From: Phorcus lineatus
Lineage: Eukaryota > Mollusca > Gastropoda > Trochida > Trochidae
Assembly (NCBI GenBank): GCA_921293015.1
Contig: OV121085.1
Span: 20,845,911 to 20,909,910, forward strand
Length of the DNA: 64,000 nt
Direction of reading: 5' to 3'
Shown: positions 1 through 13,315 of the stretch, piece by piece
Position numbering within the stretch: the first letter of the stretch is position 1
Layout: every line of letters starts with the position of its first letter
Notes under the pieces: generated by a model
Database searches by the model: none
What the model was told of the DNA's origin: nothing
The model's input: the letters and a program-made list of their open reading frames with translations, nothing else
Translations under genes and position numbers: made by a program

Positions 1-72
1 GAGCTTTGAATCCGGCACGAGACCCTGAATTTTGTACGCTGTTCTTTCAACAGTAGATTTTATCCATGGAAT

Positions 73-130
73 AATGTTTGAAAAGCACTGCAGTGCTGGT
101 TGCTGTTGACGTTTGCAGTTTTCAAACATT
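73..130. repeat. Short perfect inverted repeat (12-bp arms)
   Basis: AATGTTTGAAAA at 73-84 is matched by its exact reverse complement at 119-130, around a 34-base loop that itself contains GCACTGCAGTGC. It could form a small hairpin; no function is assigned. Confidence 0.5.
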
Positions 131-362
131 ACATTGCCACCGTAGTTTTGCTGCACCCGTCCTTGCACAGATGATGAAGGTGAAATGCTTTTGAAATGGC
201 GTCACCTCACTTCTAGAATGTTTTTTTCACGAACGGTATTTTTTTTCTTCATTTGCAAATGTGAAAATTTGATGATTGTAATAATTAATTCTGTGTGAAG
301 AATATACATTAAATTATTCTTAGTTTTAAGTACACTTCAATTAAATAAACTGCCAGGCAAAA

Positions 363-432
363 GAGTGAGTGAGTTATTGTTTAACGCCGCTTGAGCAATA
401 TTTCAGCCATTAGCGGCGTGCCCCGGCAAAAG
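363..432. mobile_element. SINE 3'-end fragment
   Basis: The stretch has a GTGAGTGAG start, then TTGTTTAACGCCGC, then an imperfect AGCAATATTTCAGC motif. This is the tail pattern seen, with changes, in the fuller SINE at 32139-32392 and in the fragment at 35205-35292. The tRNA-like head is absent. It resembles tails of short interspersed elements that I recall from gastropod genomes; that attribution is from memory. Confidence 0.45.
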
Positions 433-1631
433 AAAGGTGTAACATAAAAACAAACGCAGATATATATGAGTATTCTGACGTTTGGTTAATAAACAGAAAT
501 CATTTTCCAATATTCTCTTTAAAAAGCATCAAAATATCAGCATTTAATTTGCGCCAATACACAAGGATTAAATTAAAGATTACACAAAAGTGGAGTTAAA
601 TGACAGAAACTCTCACTAGTCACAGTTATCACGGAGTCTGTCATCTGTAGCGAGTGTGACCACCCTGGGCATTAATGCAAGCAAGTCAATTTCAAATCCT
701 GTTCAATTCACTTAAATTTTGATGAAGTTTCTAGAACAATATGGACATCAACTATTTCCCAAACTGTCAGAAGAGCACGGACTCTTAAAGTTCAAACACT
801 TTAAGTATTACTCAGAGTACATCCGTATGAATCCATTTGCAGATGATATAAGCATTCTCCAAAACAATCATCATTATTTACAGAAATTTAACATTTTAAC
901 AGTTTAACATGCCCATACCAACACTCAAATGGCTTTTCTAGCCCTCAAAATGAATTTTCCCTTTTCAAAGTTCGTTCTCAAACTTAAAGATATTAATCTT
1001 GCAATGTTTGTGAAATTATTTTTGACATGTTTTAATGGTGTCAGGCGAGAGAACGAAGCTAAGAAAGAGACGTATGTTGTATGCGTTGTGCTTAATAAGG
1101 CAGAATTTCCTTATGTAGTCAACCCATTGCCAAAACCTACAGGTTTGAGAACTTGTAACAAGTATTATTTTTAGTAGTAGCGTGGTTTGTATTGAAACTA
1201 ATATAATATAATATATTAATGTTAATCATATTGAGATTATGTAACTTATGTAAAGTTGGCCTGATCTATATTTACTTCTCTGTCGTAATGGTCCATATTA
1301 GCGATGGTTTCATGTTTTTATAATCTAACAATGAAAGAAATAAGAAATCCAAGGTTGACAGAAATGTAAGATTTAGAATTTTTTCTGTAGTGAATGATTT
1401 GATACTAACATTGAAACAGTTTGTGGTCATCATGGTGTTTTCGAAATTGTTAATCTAAGATTACACACATGCTCATGTGCTATGTCATGATCAATTTGAT
1501 TGTACAATTTCTTTGTCAATATTTGTAAAACCTGTAACACATGCATTTCCATTAGCTGTTGCTTACGAATCGTACGGTGGCTATTTGAAATATCACTGCT
1601 ACCTGTTGTACCTGATGCTTTTACCTATAAG

Positions 1632-1647
1632 ACATACATACATACAA

Positions 1648-1678
<31 letters not shown>

Positions 1679-1683
1679 TATAT
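1632..1683. repeat. (TACA)n/(TA)n microsatellite
   Basis: Imperfect tetranucleotide TACA repeats run into a short TA dinucleotide tract. Confidence 0.9.
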
Positions 1684-4207
1684 CGCAAATATCATAATTT
1701 AAGAACAAATATGTATTTCTATACACAATGATGCGATATTAGGACCGCATTGTACGGCAACGAATACATGAACGGCTCAACTAACAGAAACTAACAGTTT
1801 CTTTGAAACTAAAATCACTCAATTATTTATATATTTCCAAACCACACCTAATATCATTTGACTTTAAGCTGGAGCTAATCATTAGGTATCCCAAACAATA
1901 TTATGACAACTTCCAATTACAATGCATTTGATTACAGAGATAGTGTTTTCATTAGTTATATTTTCTGTTTTTGTGTCCAGTCTTTTGTTGTTTTCAAGGA
2001 GTGGTGTTCAAATAAACTTATGGCTTATAAACTAATCCTTATTTTATTTTAAGAAATGAAAATATATTCAAACCAATTGCACAACTGACATCTCTTGTAC
2101 ACATGTCATATATGTAGGTATATGGATTTTTTACTCGTATTGTCAAATAGTTTCCATAAATAATTCTGCCTTAAATGATGCAGTAAAAGATGTCACATTA
2201 GTGTGTTTATAATAGTACATGTATGCCAATGTTATCTATAACGTCTTTAAGAAGATGATGTGAGACAAATGCGTCTTTTGTCTGACAGTTACTGGATCAA
2301 CTTATATATTTTATGGCGTCATTGTGGTAGTGTTAAGCGTAGGAATCAAAAGGACAATAACAAATTATTTCATTCTAAATAATGTTTTGTATTTCTTACT
2401 TCAGAATCGCTTTAGCAGTGATCTAGTCAATTCAAATTTTCTCTTATATCATCTGAATCATACTTTAAAAAAGTGCACGAATATTTTTAGAATAGACTAT
2501 ATAAATTAACAGATTATAACACATTTTCAACAATGGATTGTTTTGGGAAAGAGTGCAAAACATTTTATCAAACTTCAAGAGGTTGACCTATCGGCATCCA
2601 GTCCGCAACTTTGTTTTGAGGAAAATGACATACAGTATTCGCTGTACATTCACTAATTTTTCAACATTTTATAAATGAACTATATGAATGGTTAAAATAT
2701 CCACACATGATTTATGATAAGAATAATCAACAATGCCTTGTAATGCAGTAGCAAGGCGTTTCACTCTCGTCGAAGTGCCGAAGAATGGCTTCACTTCTCA
2801 TACTTCACCGATTGTGCATTCTCATTTGTCTAATTGTCAAATCTAAACAACCAAAATTTTATCCTCGTAGCATATTCCATTGGGTTATGTAATAATAATG
2901 TACCAATAACATACATGAATTAACTATAATGTCCCCTTGGATTTAGTTTTAACCAAAAGTAACCCCGATTGGGCTGTTCTTTAAAATGAGAATGGATGGT
3001 ATCATAAACTCATGCATATCAATTTATGATATTCTAAAATTAGTAAAAGTATTACTGTTGAATATCATGCCATTATTGAATGGTTTAGCCATAATACAGT
3101 ATATAACTCTAAGGATAAGTACCACTATCATTACTGTTTTTGGAATAACCATGTTAATCTTTATGAGTAAGAATTAAACATATACTCGTTTCGGTTTTTT
3201 ATACGTGAAAAACGACCGTAGGTACAAACTGTGTGTGGAGATATACTTGTAGCTTTGAATTTATACGTACAAGGGCATATTGAGATAAGATATTGATTGT
3301 TGTGATTGAAAATGGTTTTAATGCGCTAAAACCGTTTGTCGTCGCTTACGACTATATTTTTTTTCTGTCACTGTTTATATGCAAGATGCCATTTTCAATC
3401 AACAACCATGCGAAACCGAAATAAACACGTCATGATGTTCACTGAACGGGATACAAAGTACTGGGCACTTTATTTGTTGTTAATGATATATAACATGGTC
3501 GTGTAGGTTTTGCATAAGGTCTTACTACCTCTCCAAACAGCCACTAAGTGATGACATATTCGATTTTTGGAATAATAATCCAAATAAGTTTTGATTTGGA
3601 ATACTCCTTTTCCTAAAGCTCAAGCGGTTTCCTTCAGGAAGATAGAAATAAGCTTCACACATATCTCTTTTGGAACAGTCGGTATAAATTCGGTTGAAAT
3701 GATATGAGCTTTCGTTAAACTGCTTTATAGGTAATGGCTTCTCCTTTTACTATCTAATTATTCTTTTGGACTCAGGAAGCCTTCATTTTTAATTGCTTCA
3801 GCATCACAAGTGTAAGTTGAAATCTTAATCTATTTATGGATTGTATGTTGACACACACACAGTGACGTCTTCTCAATTATGTTGAAACATTTGTGCTGAT
3901 CATAGATTTCATTCATTAAATAAAAATCTTCAATTAAAATGTTGGGTTTTATAACTGCTAGCGGTTGTGTACTACCTGGAAACTGTAAAGATGTAATAGG
4001 CATTAAGGATCGACTGGTCTGAACAATTATTATTGAGAACAAAACAGCCACAAGCAATTAGTTTTGCGAAACTTGATCAGTTAATGGCATCCTTCGCTTG
4101 AGATTAAATGTTCACCATTTTCATTCAGAAAAAAACCCATTACAGTATCTCGTTAAACAACCGGTCAATGATAGTCAGAAATCTAGGTTAGATGATGAAA
4201 ACAGATG

Positions 4208-4300
4208 CCATTTACTTAGATGTACTTACCAGGACGGCTTTGTCATCTATAACCTTTTACAATGACACCGTGGTATACGGAGACGACTAGTGTAAATCTG
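4208..4300 (-). repeat. Conserved block with a splice-donor-like end, copy in unit A
   Basis: This stretch resembles 15905-16000 and 36963-37050, and more weakly 4610-4690. On the minus strand it ends in CTG followed by GTAAGTA, a good donor sequence in this copy; the other copies have GTAC at that point. All three minus-strand frames contain stops, so it is not an intact coding exon here. It may be an untranslated exon, a decayed exon or a dispersed repeat. Confidence 0.35.
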
Positions 4301-5254
4301 ATTTATTCCAACGCCGTGGAAGTCTTCTCTGAAAATCAAGAAAAACATGATAAACTACTATAATTATATACTATAAATGCCAGAATGTTATATATATCAA
4401 AACATATATCGACACTTAATCTTCATATTTTTAAAACAACATATGTTGATGAAAATTAAACATTTCAGAAACATATTTACAGATATCTTGTAAGTGACAT
4501 TCTTTTCTTAAAATGAAAACTTTTGATTCATTGTTATCAACAATAATTCTTAAAAGTAATAATAACTGATAACCAGAAATCTTGTGAAAACTGACACAAT
4601 GAGCTTTGATGGTCTTACGATGCTGGTTTTGTTATTTAAAACCGTTTATAAAGACACAGTGGTAAAGTTACACGTCTTAAATATCGAAATCGTTCCTACA
4701 CTATTTAAGTATCAGTTGAGAATCTAATGGGAAATGAATAGAGATTGACGATTTAGTAATCGGACTGTGTTACTATCAAGTCAAAAAATGACCAAGTGTA
4801 GAATATTATTTACTTTGATCACGTTACTGACTCTTGGATATCATATCGAAAAGAGAATAATTGGTTCCTGAAAACAAGTTGGAAAAACGAACTCTCTCTT
4901 CCTATCACTTGAAACTTTTCGTATATATTTCTGATTTTCATAGTTAAAATATACCATTCCAGTAACCTATAATAGTTCCATTGAAAGACTTTAAAAAACA
5001 CCACGAGGTTAAAATTAAATATAGTTGAATATACGGAAAACCAATATTGTTAAAGGTATATAAACTCATTTGATTATGATAAGTTTTTGGGTTTCTGATG
5101 TAATTTCAAATTTTGTCAGTTTCCCTACATTCTTTTCAATTAATGATAATCCTGACAACAATTTCAAATGATTTCTATATTGATGAATGACGTTTTCATT
5201 AAACTTTGGTTCAGTCTGGTTCATTTCCCTTACTATGAATAAAAATGATAATAT

Positions 5255-5710
5255 TTAAGGGCCACAGAGTATGTTGTTGGTGCCAATTATGTCTAACTTC
5301 AGTGGTTCAATATGAGAATCCGTATCTTAGTTCTTATTAGTTCAGAATAGTGACAATCAACAGGTTAAAGTCGTGATTTATAATCAAAAACCGGACAACG
5401 GCGTGCGCCAATGACTCCAACGTAATTTTGGAAATTAATTTACGGCAGACGCAAAGACAAATATTGAATAGTAATATTTGGTAAGTCATTCAACTAATAC
5501 ACATGTATATTTGAGACATAATTTCGTCTTTCTAACATCTATATGGTTCTTTTTCATTTATCACTGAAAAGAAGAAAATATCATAATTTTGACATTTTAG
5601 AGATAAAGATGCAAATTTTGAGGGGCGATTTGACCGTAACTCAGGACAAATGGTAATTTGACTCTAATTTAGCCACATAAAAACCATAAAACATACTCTG
5701 TGTCACTTTG
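5255..5710. mobile_element. MITE-like element, family 1
   Basis: The ends form imperfect inverted repeats: GCCACAGAGTATGTT near 5261 and its near reverse complement AACATACTCTGTGTCAC ending at 5706. A TTAA sits at the left end (5255-5258). The interior shares a stretch with 20350-20530 (a GGTTAAAGTC/GGTTGAAGTT segment, then ACCGGAC, then an ATTTTGGAAA-like segment), so the two appear to be members of one non-coding family. No transposase is present. Confidence 0.4.
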
Positions 5711-5859
5711 ATAATAATGATGAACCTATATAGAGCCTTCCTTCCAACTAATGCTGCTCAAATGCGCTTAAGAGTTCGATAAGGTGGGACTTTTAATATA
5801 CACAGTTGTAGGCATCAAAAACAGTTTTCAGGAGACTACAAAAAGCAGAGAAGGCTATT

Positions 5860-6010
5860 CCTGATTTGAACGGTCGTGGCAGCTCATTCCACAAGGTAGG
5901 AGCCTCTATCAACCATTTTGCTGGTCGTATGTCGGAGTTCGAGGAGATCATCATCGGCTAATCACAGGGATCGTATTTTTGAGGAGGAAATTCAAGTACG
6001 GAGGTGCTGT
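5860..6010 (+). repeat. Possible fragment of a dispersed repeat
   Basis: A segment containing GGCAGCTCATTCCACAAGG is more GC-rich than its surroundings and has the look of a fragment of an interspersed element. I cannot assign a family and see no intact reading frame of note. Confidence 0.2.
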
Positions 6011-6124
6011 GTCACTGTGTCACTGTGCAATGCTCTGTACGTCAATATACTATCTATAAATCATCGATAAAATATCAAATATAAACACTTTTACGGAGGT
6101 AGCTTGATACACTGTCATAAAAAA

Positions 6125-6870
6125 GAGACATTAGCTCTCCAGCGCATCAAACTGTAAAATGTATTATTAGGCTGTGACCATAGTACTCCAATTCAACTCA
6201 GCTATGTAGCATATACACATATAAGATTTTTAACATTTTGATTACTAGGTCCAATGATAAAATATCAAAATTAGCTAGTATCTGTACACAACGTTTCAGC
6301 TGATTAGACAAGTTTCTTCTGGTAAAAAGATGATAATAACTTTTTAGGGTATTGTCCCTAAGGCCTTTTTTTGCGACAGGGTCACAAAATCTATAATGAT
6401 GACCCTCACTAATGAAGGAGTCTGTATACGTGATTTTAAACTTTCTAAAACAGTTTGCTTCTGAAATAAAAAAAAAGATGAAAATAGATGTTTAGGGTGT
6501 GACCCATGGCGATCTTATTTAGGGCCACATGGTCACGAAATCTACATTTTTATAATCCTCACTTATCATGGAGTTTGCATATAAGATTTCTGCTTTTTAA
6601 ACCTTTGGCTTTTACGGAGAAAGATGAAAGTAAACTTTTTGGACACGGCCTCTGTGGCCGTTATTAGAGGCCCAAAGGTCATCAGATCTATAAATCATAA
6701 TCCTCACTTGTCAAGGAATCTGTTATCGACATGTCAGTTTCCTAGAGACACTGCTTTCAAAGAAGAGGTCGAAAGGGAAAAACGGACCGACGGACGGATG
6801 GGCGAACGGGGCACCATACCTTGCTATGCCATAAACCCATAGGGCTGTTAAGGCCTGATGAGCTAAATAC
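6125..6870. mobile_element. Dispersed element with about 145-bp internal sub-repeats (copy 1)
   Basis: Four diverged sub-repeats begin near 6281, 6420, 6571 and 6718 with a TCTGTATAC-like motif. Each continues with a TTTTGCTTCTG-like segment, a GATGAAAATAG-like segment and a TCACAAAATCTATAA-like segment. The end is a GACGGACGGATGG tract followed by GCCTGATGAGCTAA and an A-rich run. The same architecture and the same end occur at 23845-24505. The start carries a degenerate inverse of the end motif. The short open frames inside are not genes. Confidence 0.55.
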
Positions 6871-6894
6871 AAAAAAAATTGAAAGAGCACATTT

Positions 6895-7140
6895 ATTAGA
6901 GGATCCAACGAGATTATATTTCCAGTTCATTTCCCCTTCAGTCAAGTGTTCAAATGTTCTCTGATAATGAGACGTTTTCTTTGATACAGAAATTATTCAA
7001 TATATAGGGGGCTCATTTATTTCTTGTTTGTGTCAGACTCGCGTCAAGCTTATCTTGCATTGAAGGCGTGTGGATTGAATCGAAGATAAACATAATTGTA
7101 TTCTGTATTGGGTTTTTTTTCGCAGAAACTGCTATAAAAC
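6895..7140 (-). repeat. Most decayed copy of the exon-like block 'FEQL'
   Basis: This stretch aligns with 16655-17090 and 37910-38340. Read on the minus strand, one frame gives RTFEHLTEGEMNWK, matching FEQLTEGVMYWK of the second copy and FEQLIEVVMSWK of the third. Frameshifts separate the surrounding segments, so it is a decayed member. Confidence 0.4.
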
Positions 7141-8500
7141 TGTTCCTTTTGAAAATTAATCTTTCAGAATTATACATGAGTGGATTACATATATACACTG
7201 CATTTCTGTACAGTTCATTTACTAGTTAATCACATCAAGGACCGGCAGAAGACAACTGGACATCTTAGTTTCATGATTATGGACCTCGTGTGTATTAAAG
7301 ATCTTTCGCACATTTTGACTTTTTATGAACTTTTTATATATTTCTCGTGGCCTGATGCAAAATTCTTTAACAGATATTTAATAAAAGAAAATATAATATG
7401 AAATACTTTAACCCGATCAGTTCCGATTCGCACATTTCATCGTCATACATAGTCCCAACTACAAAGACAGGAGAGTCATTATCCATATAATATTTAACTT
7501 TTGATAGTGATTATTCTGAAGTTCTATTCTGTTTGATGATTTGCCTATATTTATTGAATAAAATAACATAAATATTTCACATCTTCACATCATGCACATG
7601 TTAAATTATCATTATCATATTTTAGCCCCATTTTATTAGTTATTTCTTTTTTTCGTATACATATTGAGAAATAATGGAATATGAAAAAGTGGTATCGATA
7701 CCAAGACTCAACAACAAAGTATTAGAAAAAAGGCAATGGCATCCTTAACGCGTTTTCAAAGCCACCAGGTCTTTTTTTGTGTCGAACATTGCTTCTTAAC
7801 TTGGTAACTCAATGACAGGAAATTTATCTATTTACTAGAATAGTTTTTGTCATATGTTTCATAATTGATGTTGAATTGTAGCAAATGACATAATATGTAC
7901 AAAATGATCAGATACTTTAACAACATACATTAATATATGGAGGAAAATGTACATTGATATAGTGAACTTTTTATTCTCTTTAGTGCAATTCAGCAACCAT
8001 AAATTCGATATTCACACCATTATTTTGGTAAATCCACCCTCTGTTTGTTAAAATCTTTCACCAATGTCTACAGTATAATTCTTATCAAGAAGGATCAAAT
8101 GATGAACTAATTCATCAAATGCAAAATGCAACAAATTACCTTTTAAGAAACAATAAAAACGTATGGACATAATATCTTGGTTACTCGATTGATCATGTTC
8201 ATGCATTTTTGTGGTTAAATTCCATTTTGTTTCTCAAAGCGTATACGAGTTCAGTGTATTCCATGTCAAAAAAAGTATTGTCTGTCACCTTCACTATGCC
8301 CATTTCTTATCTTGTCACAATTGGTAAGTAACTATATGTCATTTTATTCTTCCAATCTCTCAGTTTCACTATGCTCCGATGGTCAAATAAGAGGAGAGCT
8401 CATATATGAGTTCAATATCACAATGTGCTCATAATTCACGCTGCCTGGTAGCTTCAAATGGAATTGTAAAAAATGTATGTCATCAAACAAATATTTAAAG
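7141..8500. other. Intergenic, no gene seen
   Basis: AT-rich sequence with only short unsupported frames. The last part (about 8300-8500) lies just downstream of the copy A last exon and shares a short motif (ATCACAATGTGCTCA) with the same position in copies B and C. Confidence 0.5.
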
Positions 8501-8504
8501 TTCA

Positions 8505-10560
8505 TCATGTAATATTTTTGTAATATTCAAAGCCTGTTCCCTTCATGATTCTCGTCTCGAGATGTAACTGTTTTTCTGCTGATATCTCACAGCGATGTAA
8601 TTTCCTCGGACTGGGACTGAGCTGATAGTTGAACGATTCACACCGAGGATGTTTGGCACAGAAGATAGCACACTCCACGGCACTGTGCACCTGCGGAGGG
8701 AGACAAAATTGTCATTAAAAGACAAAGAGCAAATATAAAAAAAACACCAACTTTTATAATCCCGTCTATGTAAAAAATTATTTAACATTTTCTGATATCC
8801 AAATATGACATCTCGTCATGAAATATTAAGAGCTACCGCCAAGTTTAACTTAAGTAATTAAGAGAACAACTGGTAAGAGAGCCACATGTGGATACCTCAT
8901 GAAATATCAGTCACTTCTTTAAGTGCTTTTGATTTATGAGAAAGGGCAATTCGAAAACATGTATTTTTTTCATCTTAGACCAATACCTATCCATCAGAAA
9001 TAACATTGTATCAATAAAGCGAGATTATTCGTCGACGTTTTATCTTGAATTAACAAGCATTAGTTAGTTTCCTATAAAACGATCGTTTGAATTTTTCGAA
9101 CCAGGTACAACACGATACCGGCCGTTCAGCTCACCTGTCAGATACAGATGTATTCTGTTTTAGAAAAGTAACATACCCAAAGAAATAATTATAAAAACAA
9201 AATGTGATATTTCACTTTATCTTACACTATGGTACTTTTTTAAAACTTTGCAAAGTAATGTGATTGATATAGAGACTATCATTTAACTGTGTTGCAGAGG
9301 ACATGCTATATTTGACTTTTCTTTAGGGTTTGCTTCTCCATGTGAGACATGTTTCTTCAAGAATGTTAAAAAGAAAAAAATATTTTGTCATTGTTTAATG
9401 TTTAGTGGGACAATGACTGAAGAAATTGGTACCATATCTTCTCTTGCGATAAGCTGTTTGTGCTTCGATGGGTTGGTTTTTGAAAAAATCCGTAAAGTTG
9501 ATACCCAAAGCACTGCAGGATCACATCTGGCATAAATGGGGGTTTAAAATTCAAAAACCTCAAATATCTTCATTATCTTATAAAATTGTTATTATGCATT
9601 AATTATGAAAAAGAATCAAGATATATCATAATGTTAACCAATGTTGTCTACATTCACCAAAAATTTATCGAAATGTGTTCAAATAATATTTTTAGCAGAA
9701 ATAAGAAATTCTCATCTTTTATTTTGACTCCTTGCCTGTTTTGGTTAATGTCAAATTTTGTCCTGGTATGAAACATATTTGTCACCTATATATACACCGT
9801 GAAACACACTTTTGTTCAGAAGCTGTACATTATGTATGTTAGCATGCTAATTCAGTTGGATGTTTAAAGGGATGGTAGAACGGTTTTTAGGTAAACGTAG
9901 TGAACCAAAACATGTATAAATGTTACTTAGTGCAAGACATTCAAAAGAATCAGTTCTCGAGCAAAACATAATAAGCTCGGTTAAACTACGCGAATCCATC
10001 TCTAACTCAAATGATTAAAGGTGTTCACACTAAAATGACTGGTATCAATCTTCGCTTTATACTTGACACCTTCTTTGAAGACTAAGGATAATCGGTTTGA
10101 GTAACTAGGTGTCACTCTGAAGATAATGCAAATGGCACACAAATAAATTTATTGTGGGAATTTTGAATGAAATTAATTTACCGGAAAACGTACTACTTCC
10201 CCTTTCAGATAAATATAGTTAATACATAAAATTTCTCTCCAGTATCAAGGAAACATTTTGTTTAATTAACAATTAAAGTCATCAATAAAGTGTGAATACG
10301 ATCAGGACTATACAAATCTATCATAATGTGACTGATACTTTGGGACTGTACCAAACAATTTAGCTACGTTACTAAAGCCGAAGAAAATACAGTGACACAA
10401 ACGTACCTAATACTTGCAGTGTAAGAAGTGCGAGATGACCAAGAACTCCAGCCGGCTCCTGTATGTATCATACTTTCCAGGGTTAGGGCTTGAGCAGACT
10501 GGATAACTGGAGCATCTCTATACCATACATCGATTAGCTTCGTTGGAACATTGTGCGTGC
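8505..10560 (-). pseudogene. Copy A of the secreted PAN-like gene family (broken)
   Basis: Remnants of all three exons are present in order. Exon 3 (8505-8690) is intact, with acceptor CTCCGCAG before it. It encodes the CAKHPRCESFNY core, the LHRCE segment and the terminal YYKNIT, then a stop. Exon 2 is reduced to 35 bases (9100-9134): the acceptor TGACAG and residues ELNGRYRVVPG remain, but the rest, including both cysteine codons and the donor, is replaced by unrelated sequence. Exon 1 (about 10407-10560) matches the 5' leader and signal-peptide exon of copies B and C. It lacks about 60 bases including the start codon and ends in TAG just before a GTACGT donor. Two independent lesions indicate that this copy cannot make the family protein. 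Exon 3 probably looks intact because decay is recent. Confidence 0.75.
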
Positions 10561-10608
10561 TGTAGCTGGGGGGCTTGACAATACTCCACTTCTCTTGTCA
10601 TTTAGAGG

Positions 10609-10703
10609 TTATATTATATTATATTATATTATATTATATTATATTATATTATATTATATTATATTATATTATATTATATTATATTATATTATATTATATT
10701 ATA
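10609..10703. repeat. (ATATT)n pentanucleotide microsatellite, about 19 units
   Basis: An almost perfect ATATT array. It starts immediately upstream (on the minus strand) of the leader of pseudogene copy A, where copies B and C carry a TTATA motif. Confidence 0.95.
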
Positions 10704-11987
10704 ATGTAAGACTAGTTAAAGGACATCTAAGAATAGATATTCATTAACATCCTGGTTTCCACTTAGTTATAGTTTCTGAATGTTTTGCAGTTAAGGATGA
10801 ACGCTTGGATGACAGTTACAGGCAGTTTAAACATACCACAACGGTTTTATCTACTGAGAGTTTCGATGCTTGTGGTCAATGTGTATTTTTGAGAAGTATG
10901 AATAAGGACAAAAGACATTTCAGCTAATAGAAACAAAATGGATCATGTAAACATAAAGTTCAACAAAGATAGCATTAATATGGTGCAGGGAATCTGATTA
11001 AGTCTTTAACAAGCTCCAAAGTTTTTATCTTGAGAAGTAACCACCTTGGTCTTGCATTCGATTTTTGATGTATGTTGATGATTTTTAGAAACCCATGATT
11101 GAAGAAACTAGTTGGTACTATAGGTATTTTGTTTCTTCTCATTATCTGATGAGATAAGTTCAAAGAATAACAGTTTCCTGTGTTTTCTTATCTTGTCTAA
11201 ATGGTTTACGAAAATGAAGTGTCTCTATTTAAGGCAAAGCACATATGTTCATGTGGTAACGAAGAAAGTTGAAATTGTATTTCTATAGGTACAATTATGT
11301 ATGTTACTTTACTTGTAATCACTGGTTGACGTTTTGGTAAATTCTTCAGTGAAAAATACAATGCGTAAGTTTCAAGGTAATTTAACAATTGATTAAACAA
11401 ATGAAAATGTCTTTGGGTAACCCAAAATACTATAAACTACCAGGCAAACGAGATTTATCACGAACTTGAAACAGCAAAAACATGTATGATTATGACTTAA
11501 GGTTCTCCACGACCCTGAAGGACTAAAATGACACTATGGAATAACACGTTTTCCACTCCAGGGGTTTTCTATTCACTCAGGTGTGTAAGTTTGTCAGAAT
11601 TAATTACGTTTCCGTGAGTACTTTAATACTTGATAAAAGCTCTTTCCGCCAAAATCTACGTGTGTATAGCGTCAATGTTGGAGAAGGTGCTATAATCACA
11701 ATTGAAATCACATCAATAGATCAGACTATTTATGACATTCCATGCCTTTAAAATTATTTCAAAGCCACCCGTCTGACTCTGTGTGATATATCTTTTTTTA
11801 TATTCATAAATGTATGAAGATTATCGACGTTTCCTATTTAATATGATGATATTCGAGTCTTCTTACATATGACTTCAATGAAAATGATATACAATTTTTC
11901 TCACGCAAAAATACCCTTAAAACATAATAAATAATAACATATGTAAGGATTTTTCATTCTCTGAAACCATAAACTGTTTTAATGTAC

Positions 11988-12024
<37 letters not shown>

Positions 12025-12924
12025 GAAGTATGAGTAAAGAGTTCACACTCATATCATAAAGCTTTGAACTTTACTTAATATCTTTATTTCTTTTGCTTTT
12101 GTCGTTTATATCACAACACATGCAGGTCATGAAGCAGATAATAAAATTTTACAGAACAGTCACATAAGTAAATATTGCTTAATCCTTTCTCATTGGGAAA
12201 ATTGGCCGTTGAATTTCTGTTCTTGGTACGTCAAACCATCGCCAAAACCATTGGTATAAATAATGTTTCCTTTACTTTTGGCATGGAGTTCCTTGTGACT
12301 TTGGATGAAAAAGAGGCACGCAGATTTTTTTAATGGTAGTTCGACATGGCTCGAAAGCGATGTTTATGCCTGATCCATTATATTATGTGCAACCCCTTAA
12401 TAATCTCACATGTTAATCCAATTTCAATGCCAGGTTTGATAGAAAACACACTTCAAACCAAATGGTCCATTTTAATGCAACATTCATAGTTATACATCCA
12501 GCTACATCTTGTATAGTTGAGGGCAGTAGCAGTCAATCTTAATAATATTTAGAAATGTTCACAAATCAGGTCTGCTAGAATGATATTAAGAGACATGCGA
12601 AATCAGTTGTTTATAACATAGGAAGAATGTGTGGGCTGGAACTAAACATGCTGTCAGTTATATTTCAGATATTTAACACGTTGCCATCGAAAGGAGAGTA
12701 GACATATCACTTAATGTGAAGATCATGGAAAGAAAAGGATCGAAAGAAATATATAGAAGAGAAAGACAGGAGTTCTTTAAACTTTTCTTTGTCATTTGAT
12801 TATTTTTGGTTTTCGTACTTTCTATATCTAATAGAAAGAAATGAATTGAAATAGCAGATATATCGTGCATGTTCCCACATTTCTATGATAAACGTCAATG
12901 TCAAATAGTCCTGAAGTTAAGCTC
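10704..12924. other. Intergenic, no gene seen
   Basis: AT-rich sequence with short frames that lack any domain or coding character. A TA dinucleotide tract is the only repeat noted. Confidence 0.5.
11993..12022. repeat. (TA)n microsatellite
   Basis: An uninterrupted TA dinucleotide tract of about 15 units. Confidence 0.9.
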
Positions 12925-13194
12925 TGAAGCAAAGTGCTCCTCTTATTCGTTCTGCTAACGCCTCTAAGGAAGTTCCTTGTGTGGTTCATTTAGAACCGGA
13001 TAGCAGGTGACAGACTCATTACTCGTGCTGAAATAACCTCTTGGTTTTTACTTAACAATGTTGTTTGTTCCTTAAAAAGCCTTTCAGTTAAAACACATAA
13101 TCAATCAGAAAACAGAAAAACAGATTTTGTAATCAATACATTTATCTAGGGTAAATACGGTAGCTTAAGCCGGTTACCGCGCATGCATGTTTTG

Positions 13195-13224
13195 CACGTG
13201 AACTTGTGCATGTTTAGTCACGTG
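13195..13224. promoter_or_regulatory. Two CACGTG motifs (E-box type) 24 bp apart
   Basis: CACGTG at 13195-13200 and again at 13219-13224 lie about 100 bases before the ATG that opens the minisatellite frame. CACGTG is the palindromic site of bHLH-type factors. A regulatory role is inference only. Confidence 0.3.
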
Positions 13225-13315
13225 GTAGAATGTTATAAGGTGGGGTTGAAGTGAAAGTTTCGTCACTCGTGATCTACGCGTTACTCAGGCGAGTAGCTTT
13301 TGCCTTGTTTTTTTA

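Larger units (their letters stand above)
440..5250. other. AT-rich region without a supportable gene
   Basis: Only short, low-complexity open frames occur here and none shows a recognisable domain or a splice-flanked exon. The stretch holds a TACA/TA microsatellite (1632-1683), an imperfect inverted repeat (3293-3416, around GATTGAAAATGG and CCATTTTCAATC) and two copies of a conserved block (4208-4300 and about 4610-4690) that recurs in the duplicated units downstream. Confidence 0.5.

Noticed and set aside
11-20. Resemblance of the first bases (GGCACGAG) to a cDNA-library adaptor
   Set aside because: The match is only eight bases and lacks the EcoRI part; most likely coincidence in genomic sequence.
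6624-6945. Short frames on both strands near 6.6-6.95 kb
   Set aside because: They fall within the dispersed element with sub-repeats (6125-6870) and its junction with the duplicated block.
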